From JANOYY01 sp043720395 (GTDB taxonomy: Bacteria > Actinomycetota > Acidimicrobiia > Acidimicrobiales > JANYDT01): a stretch of DNA of 64,000 nt. How positions within the stretch are numbered: the first letter of the stretch is position 1; each line of letters opens with the position of its first letter. Positions 24,086-33,477 of the stretch are shown here, piece by piece. The notes beneath the pieces were generated by a model. That model did not search any database, was not told where the DNA came from, and saw only the letters and a list, made by a program, of their open reading frames with translations. The stretch spans positions 1 to 64,000 of the forward strand of contig JAYSSR010000086.1 in NCBI GenBank assembly GCA_043720395.1. The letters run 5' to 3'. Made by a program: the position numbers and the translations under genes.

Positions 24086-24478
24086 TCAGCGCTTCGAGTA
24101 CTGCGGGGCCTTACGCGCCTTCTTGAGGCCGTACTTCTTGGATTCCTTCTTGCGATCGTCACGCGTGAGGAAGCCGGCCTTCTTGAGCGGCGCACGACGC
24201 TCGGCGTCGAGTTCCGTCAGCGCACGGGCGATGCCGAGACGCAGCGCGCCGGCCTGGCCGGAGATGCCGCCGCCGTCCATGGTGCAGCTGATGTCGTAGG
24301 TCTCGGTGGTCTCGGTGAGCTTCAGCGGCTCAACGGCGATCATCCGCAGCAGCTCGGAGGGGATGTACTCCTCCAGCGTGCGCCCGTTGATCGTGATCTT
24401 GCCGGTGCCGGCTTTGAGGCTGACGCGAGCGACGGCGCGCTTGCGGCGGCCGGTTGCCTGGACGAGGGGCTTAGTCAT
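24086..24478 (-). CDS. rpsI: 30S ribosomal protein S9
   Basis: 130 residues. The N-terminal ATGRRKRAVARV and the conserved C-terminal KKARKAPQYSKR tail, which reaches the P site tRNA, identify S9. AGAGGA precedes the ATG. It is 31 bp after rplM and cotranscribed with it. Confidence 0.98.
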   Translation of the reverse strand: MTKPLVQATGRRKRAVARVSLKAGTGKITINGRTLEEYIPSELLRMIAVEPLKLTETTETYDISCTMDGGGISGQAGALRLGIARALTELDAERRAPLKKAGFLTRDDRKKESKKYGLKKARKAPQYSKR

Positions 24479-24509
24479 TTGATTCCTCTACTCGTTGTTT
24501 GCGCGCTGC

Positions 24510-24959
24510 TCAGGAGGCCCGGCGGGCCTGCGGGAAATCGATCTTCACGGGACACTGCGCCTCGTGCGGATGGCTCGGACCCGCATACACCTTGAGCTTG
24601 CTCAGCATCTGACGGCCGAGCGTGTTCTTCGGCAACATACCCCGAACCGAAATTCGGATGACCTCGGCTGGCTTGGTGGCCATCAACTCGGCGTAGCTAC
24701 GGCTGCGAAGGCCACCCGGATAGCCGGAGTAGTTGTGGTGGAACTTCTCGGCCGCCTTCTTGGCGTCGAGAGCGATCTTGTCGGCGTTGACGACAATCAC
24801 GTGGTCCCCGGTGTCGACGTGCGGGGCGAAGATCGGCTTGTGCTTGCCGCGCAACCGTGATGCCACTTCGGTGGACAGCCGACCAAGGGTCATGCCCGTG
24901 GCGTCGACCTCGAGCCACGCTCGGGTGATGTCGGATTGCTTAGGGCTGAACGTAGTCAC
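24510..24959 (-). CDS. rplM: 50S ribosomal protein L13
   Basis: 149 residues from GTG 24959, which has AGAAGG about 6 nt upstream; the longer frame to TTG 24983 is less likely. ARAWLEVDATGMTLGRLSTEVA-type sequence (here TRAWLEVDATGMTLGRLS), the KHKPIFAPHVDTGDHV core and RGMLPKNTLGRQM are standard L13. It is the first gene of the rplM-rpsI unit. Confidence 0.97.
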   Translation of the reverse strand: MTTFSPKQSDITRAWLEVDATGMTLGRLSTEVASRLRGKHKPIFAPHVDTGDHVIVVNADKIALDAKKAAEKFHHNYSGYPGGLRSRSYAELMATKPAEVIRISVRGMLPKNTLGRQMLSKLKVYAGPSHPHEAQCPVKIDFPQARRAS

Positions 24960-25088
24960 GACGACCTTCTCTTTGGCTCTCAACGGCTTACTTCGAGGTC
25001 CACAGCCCCGATGAACGGACCACGGACGAAAGCCTGTAGAGGATAGCGGCTCGCCCGAGGACTCCGGAACAGCGCGTTCGGAGCAGGG

Positions 25089-25484
25089 TCAATCGAGACG
25101 ACCGAGCACCCTCGTGACGGCGATCTCGATCACGACCCGCCGGGAATTCGGACGAGGTCCACCGTAGCGGGCACCGTACCGGAGCTCCGCGTCGGCGACC
25201 GCAGCGGCGTCACGGTTGATCTGAGCGGTGCCTTCGAGGGTGATCCAGCGCGGACCGTCGAGCTGACTGACCGCGGCACGACCGGACCGTTCTACGTTGC
25301 GGACTTTCTGCGTGCTATCGCTGCAGATGACTCGCGCGAGCCCGGACGCCGCGTCGAAGGTGAACCCGACAGGAACAAGGTGCGGAGTTCCGTCGGTCCT
25401 GAGGGTCGCAAGCGTGGCCAGATGCCGCGCCGCGAGTTGTGACGCGGCCGGTTCGAGCGCCAGATCGTCGACCGAAAGTGCCAT
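25089..25484 (-). CDS. PPOX-class flavin/F420-dependent oxidoreductase-like protein
   Basis: A 131-residue split-barrel protein of the pyridoxamine-phosphate-oxidase class. LATLATLRTDGTPHLVPVGFTFD and CSDSTQKVRNVERSGRAAVSQLDG are typical of the small actinobacterial PPOX proteins that use F420 or flavin. The substrate is unknown. It starts 3 bp after the stop of the HelD-like gene on the same strand, so the two are probably one operon. Confidence 0.85.
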   Translation of the reverse strand: MALSVDDLALEPAASQLAARHLATLATLRTDGTPHLVPVGFTFDAASGLARVICSDSTQKVRNVERSGRAAVSQLDGPRWITLEGTAQINRDAAAVADAELRYGARYGGPRPNSRRVVIEIAVTRVLGRLD

Positions 25485-25487
25485 GGG

Positions 25488-27722
25488 TCAGAAGCTGACG
25501 CCGACGCTGCCACTCAAGGTCACACTCACACTCACACTCACGCTCAACGTCGTCGGGTCGGCGAACGCACCGTCGAGCGTCGGCGGCAGGTCCCGGAAAT
25601 GGGCGACCGCCAGGGCCTGGGTCGGCCGCGTGAGTGCCACGAACAACGCCCGTAGACCCTGGGCGCTCTCTTCGACAACCTCGGCCGGCTCGACCACCAC
25701 AACCCCGTCGAACTCAAGGCCCTTAGACGTTCGCACGGGCAGGATCGTGACCGCGTCGCCGTCTTCACCGATCGACTGCTGGACGATGCCTGCCGCAGTC
25801 AGCGTCGCAGCGACTTCTTCGAGCAACGAGTCGGGACAGAGCACGCCGATCGTGCCGCGTCCGATGCGGGCCCGAAGCGACTCGACAGCGGCAGGAACCA
25901 CGGACGCCGCCCGCGAGTCCGACCGGAATGCGACCGGGCCGTGACCGACCGACCGGACCGAGGTGGGCACGACGAGGTTCGGTGCCGCAACCGCCAACAC
26001 TCGGGCCGCGACGGTCATGATTTCCGACGGCGTCCGGTATCCGACCGTGAGCTCCACCTTGCGTGGCGCGCGCTTGTGCGGAAGGTACGAAAGGACCTGG
26101 TCCCAATCAGCGGGGGCCCACATGCCGGTGGCTTGGCCGATATCGCCGACGATGGTCATCGAGCCACCGAGTGAGCGACGCGACACCATCCGGAGCTGCA
26201 TCGGCGAAAGATCCTGTGCCTCGTCGACCACAATGTGGCCGTATGTGCGCATACCTTCATCGTGCAATGACCCGTGGGTCAGATGCGGACCATCGTGCTG
26301 CGAACCGACATGCGTGGGCAGCTTCGGGATCGCGCCCAGGAGCTGCGCTGCCTCGTCGAGCAGCGGAACGTCGGCCGAGGTCCACTGGACGTCTTCGACG
26401 GACTCACCTCGCGCGCGCACCAGCAGGCGCTGTTCCTGCTCATTGAGGACGTCGCGGGTCGCAGCCCGGATGAGCGCTGTCGCTCCATAGAGATCCCGAA
26501 GGAGCATGGCCGGTGTGAGGAGCGGCCACATGCGATCGAGGGCAAGCTTCACCTCATCGGTCCGCTTCAACTGGTCCGCAACGTCTTCGAACGGTCGGAC
26601 GCCCTCCCCCACGATCGTGAAACCTGAACGGGCCATAGCCTCGCGGTAGCGCTGATACAGCCGTTCCACGAGCAGCGACTGGAGGTGCTTTCGTGACGCG
26701 TTGTGGACGCGATGCCCGCGCTTGACGACCACCACCATTTCGGCGGTCTCCGCAGCGCTCACCGTGAGGTTCAACAGTCCGAACCCGATCGTGAGCCCAT
26801 CGCGCAGGCCGCGCTGACGGGTGGCCACCGCGCGTCGGATGACCTTCGTCATTCGGAGGTCGCCCTTGACGAGGGCAACGTTGTGGGGCTCGCGGGCGCT
26901 GACCGTGACGTCGTGGACCAGGTCGTCGACACCCGCAAGATCTACCCCGGTTTCGCCGAGCGCTGGGAGCACGCGGGAGATATAACGGATGAAGAGTCGG
27001 TTCGGACCGACCACAAGCACGCCCTGCCGCTCGAGCGGGAACCGATGCGTGTAGAGGAGATACGACGCACGATGCAGGGCCACCGCCGTCTTACCGGTGC
27101 CGGGGCCACCTTGGACCACGAGAACACCCGGAAGTTCGGCGCGAATGATTTCGTCTTGCTCCGCCTGGATCGTGGCGACAATGTCGCGCATGAGACCGCT
27201 GCGGGCGCGTCCGAGAGCCGCGAGCAGCGCGCCCGTGCCCACTAGGCCGGTCTCCGACGCTTCCAGGCGTTCGACGTCGAACACCTCGTCGTCGATACCG
27301 ATCAGGCGTGACTCTTCGGTAGCGAAGTGGCGTCGACGTTCGAGCCCGAGTGGGTTGCGGCCGGTTGCCCGGTAGAACGCTTCAGCAACGGGGGCCCGCC
27401 AGTCGATCACGATCGGATTCATTTCGCGGTCGGAAATCGGGAGGCGGCCGATGTAGAAACGCTCGCCGCTGTCCGGCCCGTTGCTGCCTTTGCGGTCGAT
27501 GCGACCGAAGACGAGCGATTCGCTGCCGAGCTGGAGGCGAGCGAGGCGTCCGAGGGCCTTCTCCTCAACCACGTCACGTTCGAGTCGGGCCTGATGGGTT
27601 CCGCCCGAGTCTGGCTCGATCGAATGTTGCAGCTGGCGCGCCGAGACCCGCATGCGTTCTAGGCATGCGTAGGCGTGCGTGATGTACGCCTGCTCAGTCT
27701 CGAACTCAGGATGAACGCTCAC
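25488..27722 (-). CDS. HelD-like RNA polymerase-associated helicase (superfamily 1)
   Basis: A 744-residue UvrD/Rep-type ATPase with the arrangement of HelD/HelR proteins, which remove stalled RNA polymerase and in actinobacteria can protect against rifampicin. A helical N-terminal part (about residues 1-110) contains GRLPISDREMNPIVIDWRAPVAEAFYRAT-type sequence. Walker A is GGPGTGKTAVALHR near residue 210. The DEAQDLSPMQLRM box and GDIGQATG follow. The late VTILPVRTSKGLEFD and ALTRPTQAL are motifs V-VI. The C-terminal tail is SVSVSVSV, encoded by a CACTCA-type hexamer repeat. Starts with GTG. Confidence 0.87.
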   Translation of the reverse strand: MSVHPEFETEQAYITHAYACLERMRVSARQLQHSIEPDSGGTHQARLERDVVEEKALGRLARLQLGSESLVFGRIDRKGSNGPDSGERFYIGRLPISDREMNPIVIDWRAPVAEAFYRATGRNPLGLERRRHFATEESRLIGIDDEVFDVERLEASETGLVGTGALLAALGRARSGLMRDIVATIQAEQDEIIRAELPGVLVVQGGPGTGKTAVALHRASYLLYTHRFPLERQGVLVVGPNRLFIRYISRVLPALGETGVDLAGVDDLVHDVTVSAREPHNVALVKGDLRMTKVIRRAVATRQRGLRDGLTIGFGLLNLTVSAAETAEMVVVVKRGHRVHNASRKHLQSLLVERLYQRYREAMARSGFTIVGEGVRPFEDVADQLKRTDEVKLALDRMWPLLTPAMLLRDLYGATALIRAATRDVLNEQEQRLLVRARGESVEDVQWTSADVPLLDEAAQLLGAIPKLPTHVGSQHDGPHLTHGSLHDEGMRTYGHIVVDEAQDLSPMQLRMVSRRSLGGSMTIVGDIGQATGMWAPADWDQVLSYLPHKRAPRKVELTVGYRTPSEIMTVAARVLAVAAPNLVVPTSVRSVGHGPVAFRSDSRAASVVPAAVESLRARIGRGTIGVLCPDSLLEEVAATLTAAGIVQQSIGEDGDAVTILPVRTSKGLEFDGVVVVEPAEVVEESAQGLRALFVALTRPTQALAVAHFRDLPPTLDGAFADPTTLSVSVSVSVTLSGSVGVSF

Positions 27723-27741
27723 GGACCCGGAATCTCTTTCG

Positions 27742-27766
27742 AACCCAAAACCCCTGTTTTGGGGTT
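27742..27766. promoter_or_regulatory. Palindrome upstream of the HelD-like gene
   Basis: AACCCAAAA and TTTTGGGGTT form a stem with a one-base asymmetry around CCCCTG, 20 bp from the HelD-like start. In a divergent gap it may be an operator or a 5' untranslated hairpin. Confidence 0.35.
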
Positions 27767-27973
27767 ATCCGACGCTAGTCGTGCGTCAGACGTGAACGGT
27801 TGCATCGACCGCACCGCCGCCGAGGTTGAGCGAGTCGAGGGCGCTTCCAATGTTTGTCAAGCCGCCCCAACGTGCGGGAAGACTTGAGGAAACGCTGAGT
27901 CAGGGGCGCGGCGGACGAGCAAGCGTCATGACTTGGAAACCTCTCTGAAACCAAGAGTTGCGATGCTCTGTAC
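27767..27973. other. Divergent gap between HelD-like and ACT genes
   Basis: No coding region is supported. The gap must hold the promoter of the plus-strand ACT gene, but I see no clear -35/-10 pair. Confidence 0.35.
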
Positions 27974-28738
27974 ATGACGGTGTTGCATTCGGCCCCTACG
28001 CCCGACCTCGATTCCGACGCGACTCTTGTTGTGGACGCGGCCGTCCAGAGAGGTCTCGACCGGGCGCACGTCACGACGTTGGTCGACACGGCCCCGCCGC
28101 TCTGGGCGGGGTGGGGCACGGTCGAGAGTCGAGCCGACGACCTCGCTCTCGTCGTGCGGCCTCTGGGCACGAATGACCTGCGAGTCCGCGTCAACGCCCC
28201 GACCGACGCTTCGCGTGAATGGGAGATCACCGTGGTCGCGGCCGACCGACCGGGCCTTCTCTCCATCACCGCCACCGTCCTGGCGCAGAACCACGTGACG
28301 GTCGTTTCCGCTCGCGTGGCGACCTGGCCGAGCGGCCAGGCGGTTCAGACGTTGCGCGTCCGGCCCGACGACACGTCATCGGTCGAGCCGCCCTGGCCGT
28401 TCATCGGGCAGGACCTCCGCCATGCCCTGCTCCACGGCGCGCCGCACGTGGGCGCGCCCGCGTTCTCGTCGTTGTGGGTGTGCGAGTGGACGGCGCTTTC
28501 GGTCACCGTTGGGGACGTGTCGAGTGAGCGCATCGTCGTGCAGTTCGACGCCCCCGACGAGCTCGGTGTGCTGGCGACCATCGCAGGCGCACTCGCCGGT
28601 GTCGGGTGCAACATCATCTCGGGATCGATGTCGTCGGCACACGGACGGGCCACCGACACGCTTGTCATCGACTTCCCGTCCAGGGCAGGCGCTGCCCTTC
28701 GGACGCTTCTCGGGTTTGCTGAAACAGCGGGCACCTAG
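27974..28738 (+). CDS. Double ACT-domain protein
   Basis: A 254-residue stand-alone regulatory protein with two ACT domains. The first is around residues 76-130 (WEITVVAADRPGLLSITATVLAQNHVTVVSARVAT). The second is around residues 185-250 (ERIVVQFDAPDELGVLATIAGALAGVGCNIISGSM). ACT pairs of this sort resemble the C-terminus of GlnD uridylyltransferase; they bind amino acids or other small ligands. No catalytic domain is attached. It precedes an ABC exporter by 95 bp. Confidence 0.75.
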   Translation: MTVLHSAPTPDLDSDATLVVDAAVQRGLDRAHVTTLVDTAPPLWAGWGTVESRADDLALVVRPLGTNDLRVRVNAPTDASREWEITVVAADRPGLLSITATVLAQNHVTVVSARVATWPSGQAVQTLRVRPDDTSSVEPPWPFIGQDLRHALLHGAPHVGAPAFSSLWVCEWTALSVTVGDVSSERIVVQFDAPDELGVLATIAGALAGVGCNIISGSMSSAHGRATDTLVIDFPSRAGAALRTLLGFAETAGT

Positions 28739-28833
28739 TGGTCCGTCGGACCACTGGCGAACGACGTCGGAAAAGACTCCGACCTGCCAGGTCGTGACCA
28801 CCACCGCAAAGCGGTCCGTAAAGTGGCGACCCC

Positions 28834-30702
28834 ATGCACATGTTCCACCCGGGGATGGCCCCGCCCAAAGGTACGACCGTCGACCGAGCGGTCATCCGCC
28901 GGGCTTGGACGTTCGGCGGACCGTTCCGCGCCCACATCTACGGCTATCTCGTCCTCGTCGCTGTCACCTCAGCGCTCGGCGTCCTCCCTGCGCTCGTTTT
29001 CAAGCGCCTCATCGACAATGCAATTCCGAACAAGGACCTCGGTTCTGTCGCGAGGCTGAGCCTTGCCGCCGTTGCACTAGCGCTTCTTTCTGCGCTGATC
29101 GGCGTCGTCATCCGCTACCTCAGTTCCGTCGTGGGCGAGGGCGTCATCGCCGAGCTCCGCAAGGCGCTCTACGACCACATCCAGCGTCTTCCGATCGCGT
29201 TCTTCACCCGGACGCAAACGGGCGCACTCATGAGCCGCGTCAACAACGACGTGGTGGGCGCGCAGTCCGCGTACACGTTCATTCTGCGAACAGTGGTCGC
29301 GGATGCGCTCGTTGTGCTGTTCACCCTGCTCGCCATGCTGCAGCTGTCGTGGCGCATCACCCTCGTCTCCCTTTTGGCGGTCCCGTTCCTCATCTGGCTT
29401 TCGCGGTCGGTCGGCGAGAAGTCGCAACGGGCCGCACGAGCCGCGATGGAGAAGAACGCGGCCATGAACACGGTCATGACGGAGCGGTTCAACGTCGCCG
29501 GTGCACTGCTCGTCAAGTTATTCGGGCGCCCCGGTGAGGAGTCCAAACAGTTCGGGGAGGCAGCCGACGAGGTCGCAGCGATGGGTGTGCGCCGCGCAAT
29601 GACCGGTGTCGCAATGTTCATCGCCATGCCGATGGTCGCCGCCCTCGGTTCGGCCATGGCGTATTACTGGGGCGCGCGCGCCGTGATCAACGGCAGCATG
29701 AAATTGGGGACCGTGGTTGCCTTGGCGACGCTGGTGCAGCGTCTGTACGGACCCCTGACCGAGCTTGCCTCGGCTCGGGTGGAGTTCGTGACCGCGTTCG
29801 TGAGCTTCGAGCGCGTCTTCGAAGTTCTGGACGCTCCGGTGCCGATTCGGGAGGCCATGAACGCCCGCGCAATTCCGTCGGGCGGGGGCGGCGTCCGCGT
29901 CGAGGCGAAGGGCCTGAATTTCCGGTATCCGGCACCGTCGGAGGTGTCGGTCGCTTCGCTCGAAACGGGTGGTGCAATGTTGCCGAGCGACCCGTCGGGT
30001 TGGGTGTTGCAGGGCATCGACTTCGTCGCGGAACCGGGCACGATGACAGCACTCGTGGGACCGAGCGGTGCGGGCAAGACGACGCTGTCGCAGCTCGTTG
30101 CACGTATCTACGACGTAACCAGCGGCTCGCTCACCATCGACGGTGTGAACGTGCGCGAGTCCACGTTCGAATCGCTGCGCGCAACCGTCGGTGTGGTCAC
30201 ACAGGATGCGCACCTCTTCCACGACACCATCGGGAACAACCTCCGCTATGCGAGGCCCGAAGCGACCTCCGAGGAGCTCATTGCGGCCGCAAAGGCGGCT
30301 CAGATTCACGAGTTGCTCTCGTCCCTGCCGGACGGATACGACACGATGGTCGGTGAGCGTGGGTACCGCTTGTCGGGCGGCGAGAAGCAGCGCATCGCGT
30401 TGGCCCGGGTGCTGCTCAAGAACCCGCGTCTCGTCATCCTCGACGAGGCGACTGCGCATCTCGACTCGGAGACGGAATCGCAGATCCAGACTGCGCTCGA
30501 AACGGCGTTGCGCGGGCGGACGTCAATCGTGATCGCGCACCGCCTCTCCACCATCCAAGCAGCCGACCAGATCCTGGTTATCGACGATGGTCGGGTCGTC
30601 GAGCGCGGCCGCCACGAGGATCTTGTCGCGCAGGGCGGCCTCTACGCGGAGCTGTACGAAACCCAGTTCCTGCGCACCGCCTCGGCCGACATCGCGTCAT
30701 AG
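28834..30702 (+). CDS. ABC transporter, fused permease and ATPase
   Basis: A 622-residue half-transporter of the exporter class. Six membrane spans occupy about residues 40-330. The ATPase has Walker A GPSGAGKTTLSQ, signature LSGGEKQRIALAR, Walker B LVILDEATAHLD and the H-loop IVIAHRLST. It probably works as a homodimer exporting lipid, peptide or drug; no substrate can be read off. A TAAAGT box lies 9 nt before the ATG. A second in-frame ATG lies two codons in. Confidence 0.92.
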   Translation: MHMFHPGMAPPKGTTVDRAVIRRAWTFGGPFRAHIYGYLVLVAVTSALGVLPALVFKRLIDNAIPNKDLGSVARLSLAAVALALLSALIGVVIRYLSSVVGEGVIAELRKALYDHIQRLPIAFFTRTQTGALMSRVNNDVVGAQSAYTFILRTVVADALVVLFTLLAMLQLSWRITLVSLLAVPFLIWLSRSVGEKSQRAARAAMEKNAAMNTVMTERFNVAGALLVKLFGRPGEESKQFGEAADEVAAMGVRRAMTGVAMFIAMPMVAALGSAMAYYWGARAVINGSMKLGTVVALATLVQRLYGPLTELASARVEFVTAFVSFERVFEVLDAPVPIREAMNARAIPSGGGGVRVEAKGLNFRYPAPSEVSVASLETGGAMLPSDPSGWVLQGIDFVAEPGTMTALVGPSGAGKTTLSQLVARIYDVTSGSLTIDGVNVRESTFESLRATVGVVTQDAHLFHDTIGNNLRYARPEATSEELIAAAKAAQIHELLSSLPDGYDTMVGERGYRLSGGEKQRIALARVLLKNPRLVILDEATAHLDSETESQIQTALETALRGRTSIVIAHRLSTIQAADQILVIDDGRVVERGRHEDLVAQGGLYAELYETQFLRTASADIAS

Positions 30703-30933
30703 ATCGGGCGTTGTGCAACCCGTGCGCCGGGTAGCGCTCAGCCCTACCGGGGAAATTCGGCGAGTGTTGCGGAACCGGCATGCGACTACGGAGTACTCCC
30801 GGTCGAACACGCCCTAAGGACCCACAAGGAAACCACTTGCGCGCCCATTCGTTCGATAGCGCTGTGCGCATAACGGATTTGAAATTCGGGCGCGCGAGTA
30901 GTTACCTTCCGGGGCCCTAACGTCGATTCCCGC
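30703..30933. other. Gap before hemE
   Basis: No gene is supported. It must contain the hemE promoter. A TAACGT box lies 10 nt before the hemE ATG. Confidence 0.35.
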
Positions 30934-31989
30934 ATGTCTGTCCGCCCCGCCCTTGAGTCGTCGCCGTTCCTCGCCGCGTGTCGGGGAGAAGAATCGCCCG
31001 TCACACCGGTGTGGTTCATGCGCCAGGCCGGGCGCTCCCTGCCCGAGTACCGGGCGTTACGAGCCGAGCACGCGTTCCAGGAGATGATCACCAACCCCGC
31101 CCTTGCGGCCGAGGTCACCCTGCAGCCCGTCCGACGTCATGGCGTCGATGCCGCGATCTTCTTCTCCGACATCATCACCAGCGTCCAATCGTTCTGCCCG
31201 GGTATCTCGGTCGAACCGGGCAGAGGACCGGTCATCGAAACGCCGTTCCGAGAAGCGTCCGACGTTGCTCGCCTCGAAGGATTCGATCCCGAAACGCACG
31301 TGCCGTACGTGATCGACGCGGTGCAGCGCGCTGTCGCCGAGCTTGACCCGATGGGTGTGCCGCTGATCGGGTTCGCTGGCGCACCGTTCACCGTTGCGAC
31401 CTACCTCATCGAGGGCGGCAAGTCGAAGGAATTCGAGCACACAAAGTTCCTCATGCACGCCCGTCCCGAGACCTGGCACGCACTGCTCGACGCGCTCGCG
31501 GACATCGCGATAGCGACGCTGCGAGCACAAGTCGCGGCGGGCGCAAGCGCGGTGCAGCTCTTTGACTCCTGGGCCGGTATCTTGTCGAAGGAGGACTACG
31601 ACCGCTTCGCTCTCCCCGCGTCCTACAAGGTCTTGCGGGCGTTGGCCGACCTCGACGTTCCGCGGATCCACTTCGGCGTCGGGACCGGCGAGCTTCTCCA
31701 ACTCATGGGCGTTGCCGGCGCTGACGTAGTCGGGGTCGATTGGCGGGTGACGCTTTGCGATGCGCGCGACCGCGTTGGCATGCACCGGACGCTGCAGGGC
31801 AACCTCGATCCCGTGCTGCTCCTCTGTCCGCCTGACGTGGTGGCGCATGCAGTGGAGGCCGTACTCGAGGACGCCGACGAAGCGGGCGGAGCCCACATCT
31901 TCAACCTTGGTCACGGGGTGCTCCCTTCGACCGACCCCGACATCCTTACCAGCGTCGTGTCGCAGGTGCACGGGTGGACGCGAGAGTGA
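30934..31989 (+). CDS. hemE: Uroporphyrinogen decarboxylase
   Basis: A 351-residue cytosolic enzyme that removes four carboxyls from uroporphyrinogen III to give coproporphyrinogen III. The signature VWFMRQAGRSLPEYR near residue 27 holds the substrate-binding Arg residues, and FFSDI holds the key Asp. GFAGAPFTVATYLIEGG and LGHGV near the end complete the family pattern. Its stop codon overlaps the hemY start (GTGA), so the two are translationally coupled. Confidence 0.97.
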   Translation: MSVRPALESSPFLAACRGEESPVTPVWFMRQAGRSLPEYRALRAEHAFQEMITNPALAAEVTLQPVRRHGVDAAIFFSDIITSVQSFCPGISVEPGRGPVIETPFREASDVARLEGFDPETHVPYVIDAVQRAVAELDPMGVPLIGFAGAPFTVATYLIEGGKSKEFEHTKFLMHARPETWHALLDALADIAIATLRAQVAAGASAVQLFDSWAGILSKEDYDRFALPASYKVLRALADLDVPRIHFGVGTGELLQLMGVAGADVVGVDWRVTLCDARDRVGMHRTLQGNLDPVLLLCPPDVVAHAVEAVLEDADEAGGAHIFNLGHGVLPSTDPDILTSVVSQVHGWTRE

Positions 31990-33437
31990 GCGACCCACCC
32001 GACCGCTTCGACGTTGCAATCGTCGGCGGCGGCATCAGCGGGCTGGCAACGGCCTGGTACCTCCGGGCCGCACGACCAGAACTGTCGATCGTCGTGCTTG
32101 AAGCAGGTGAGCGGGCGGGCGGCAAGATCGGTTCGGTCAACCTCCTCGGCGTCGAGATCGACACCGGACCGGATGCGTTTCTTGCACGCGTGAACGGCGG
32201 GGTCGATCTCGCGCAGGAATTGGGCCTCAGCGACTCATTGGTCGCACCCGGCACCGGTCAGGCGTGGGTGTGGTCGCGAGGGCAGCTGCGCGCCCTACCG
32301 ACGGGGCTCGTGCTCGGAGTGCCGAGCGACCCCGAGGCACTTGCACAGTCTGGCATCCTGTCCCCCGGGGGCCTCGCGGCGGCCAACGCCGACGAGACCA
32401 CCGACGTTCACATCCCAGCGTTCGGCGGCGACCCCTCCACGGCCGACATTTCGGTCGCGGAGGGGATCGGCGCGCACCTCGGACGCGAGGTCGTCGAACT
32501 GCTTGTCGACCCACTGCTGGGCGGAATCAGCGCTGCGGACTGCGACCGGTTGTCACTGCGGTCGGCTTCCGCGGAACTGTTCGTCGCAGCACAGGCCCCG
32601 CGCCTCATGGCACACCTCCGCTACCACAACGCAGCGGTTGCCCGTGGGCAGATCGGCGTGACGGAGCAGCGTCCGGTGTTCCTTACACCGCGTTCCGGCC
32701 TGCACACGCTGACGACGCGACTAGCCGAGCGACTCGGTGATGTCGTACGTACACGTACGAGTGTCGAATCGCTGGCGCGGGCCGAGGGCGAGTGGATGCT
32801 CGACACGGTTCGCGGGCCAATCCACGCCGCATCGTGCGTGCTCGCTCTCCCGGCCGGTCCCGCTTCGCACGTGATCGGCGACGTTGCTCCGGAGTTGACG
32901 CTCGAACTCGCCGGCACCCGAACCTCGTCGGTCGCGCTGGTCCTCCTTGCCTATTCGATCGATGCCGTCAACCTTCCGCCGGGCAGCGGATTTCTGGTTC
33001 CGCGTCCGGAGGGGCGTCTCATCACCGCAGCGAGCTGGTGGAGTCAGAAATGGCCGCACCTCAATGTGCCCGGCCACGTGATCATCCGTGCCTCTGCCGG
33101 ACGCGACGGCGACACCCGATTCGTCGACCTGTCCGATGACGACCTGGTCGCCGCTCTGCACGCAGACCTCGTTGAGATGGTCGGTGTCCGAGCCCGCCCA
33201 ACCGCGACCAACGTCGCGCGGTGGATGAACGGGTTCCCGCTCTACGACGTTGGGCACAGCGCCCGCGTCCAACGCTGCGAGGCCCTCGCCGACGCCGCCG
33301 GAATCGAGCTCGTGGGAGCGTCGTATCGAGGGGTCGGCCTCCCGGCGTGCATCCGTGACGCACAACGCGCGGCCAGCCGAATCCTCGACCGTCTATCAAC
33401 CAAAGGACGTTGGGAACATCAGCAACCCCCGAGGTAG
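31986..33437 (+). CDS. hemY: Protoporphyrinogen/coproporphyrinogen III oxidase
   Basis: A 483-residue FAD enzyme of the HemY type that oxidises coproporphyrinogen III (actinobacterial coproporphyrin branch) or protoporphyrinogen IX. The FAD-binding start is FDVAIVGGGISGLATAWYLRAA. The C-terminal YRGVGLPACIRDAQRAA is the family end signature. GTG 31986 overlaps the hemE stop; an in-frame GTG at 31974 is less likely. The last dozen codons and the stop codon lie inside a 49-bp palindromic element, so the tail is element-encoded. The name hemG is also used for this family. Confidence 0.93.
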   Translation: MSDPPDRFDVAIVGGGISGLATAWYLRAARPELSIVVLEAGERAGGKIGSVNLLGVEIDTGPDAFLARVNGGVDLAQELGLSDSLVAPGTGQAWVWSRGQLRALPTGLVLGVPSDPEALAQSGILSPGGLAAANADETTDVHIPAFGGDPSTADISVAEGIGAHLGREVVELLVDPLLGGISAADCDRLSLRSASAELFVAAQAPRLMAHLRYHNAAVARGQIGVTEQRPVFLTPRSGLHTLTTRLAERLGDVVRTRTSVESLARAEGEWMLDTVRGPIHAASCVLALPAGPASHVIGDVAPELTLELAGTRTSSVALVLLAYSIDAVNLPPGSGFLVPRPEGRLITAASWWSQKWPHLNVPGHVIIRASAGRDGDTRFVDLSDDDLVAALHADLVEMVGVRARPTATNVARWMNGFPLYDVGHSARVQRCEALADAAGIELVGASYRGVGLPACIRDAQRAASRILDRLSTKGRWEHQQPPR

Positions 33438-33454
33438 GCGATCTTCCCAACGTC
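33406..33454. repeat. 49-bp palindromic element, copy overlapping the hemY end
   Basis: GACGTTGGGAA...TTCCCAACGTC, same 49-bp length as the leuA-gltX copies. It overlaps the final codons and stop of hemY. Confidence 0.75.
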
Positions 33455-33477
33455 GGAACGGTCGGACTGATCCAAAG

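Noticed and set aside
24984..25088. L13-type autoregulatory leader before rplM
   Set aside because: No structure matching a known ribosomal leader could be recognised by eye; a TATCCT box is present but has no paired -35.
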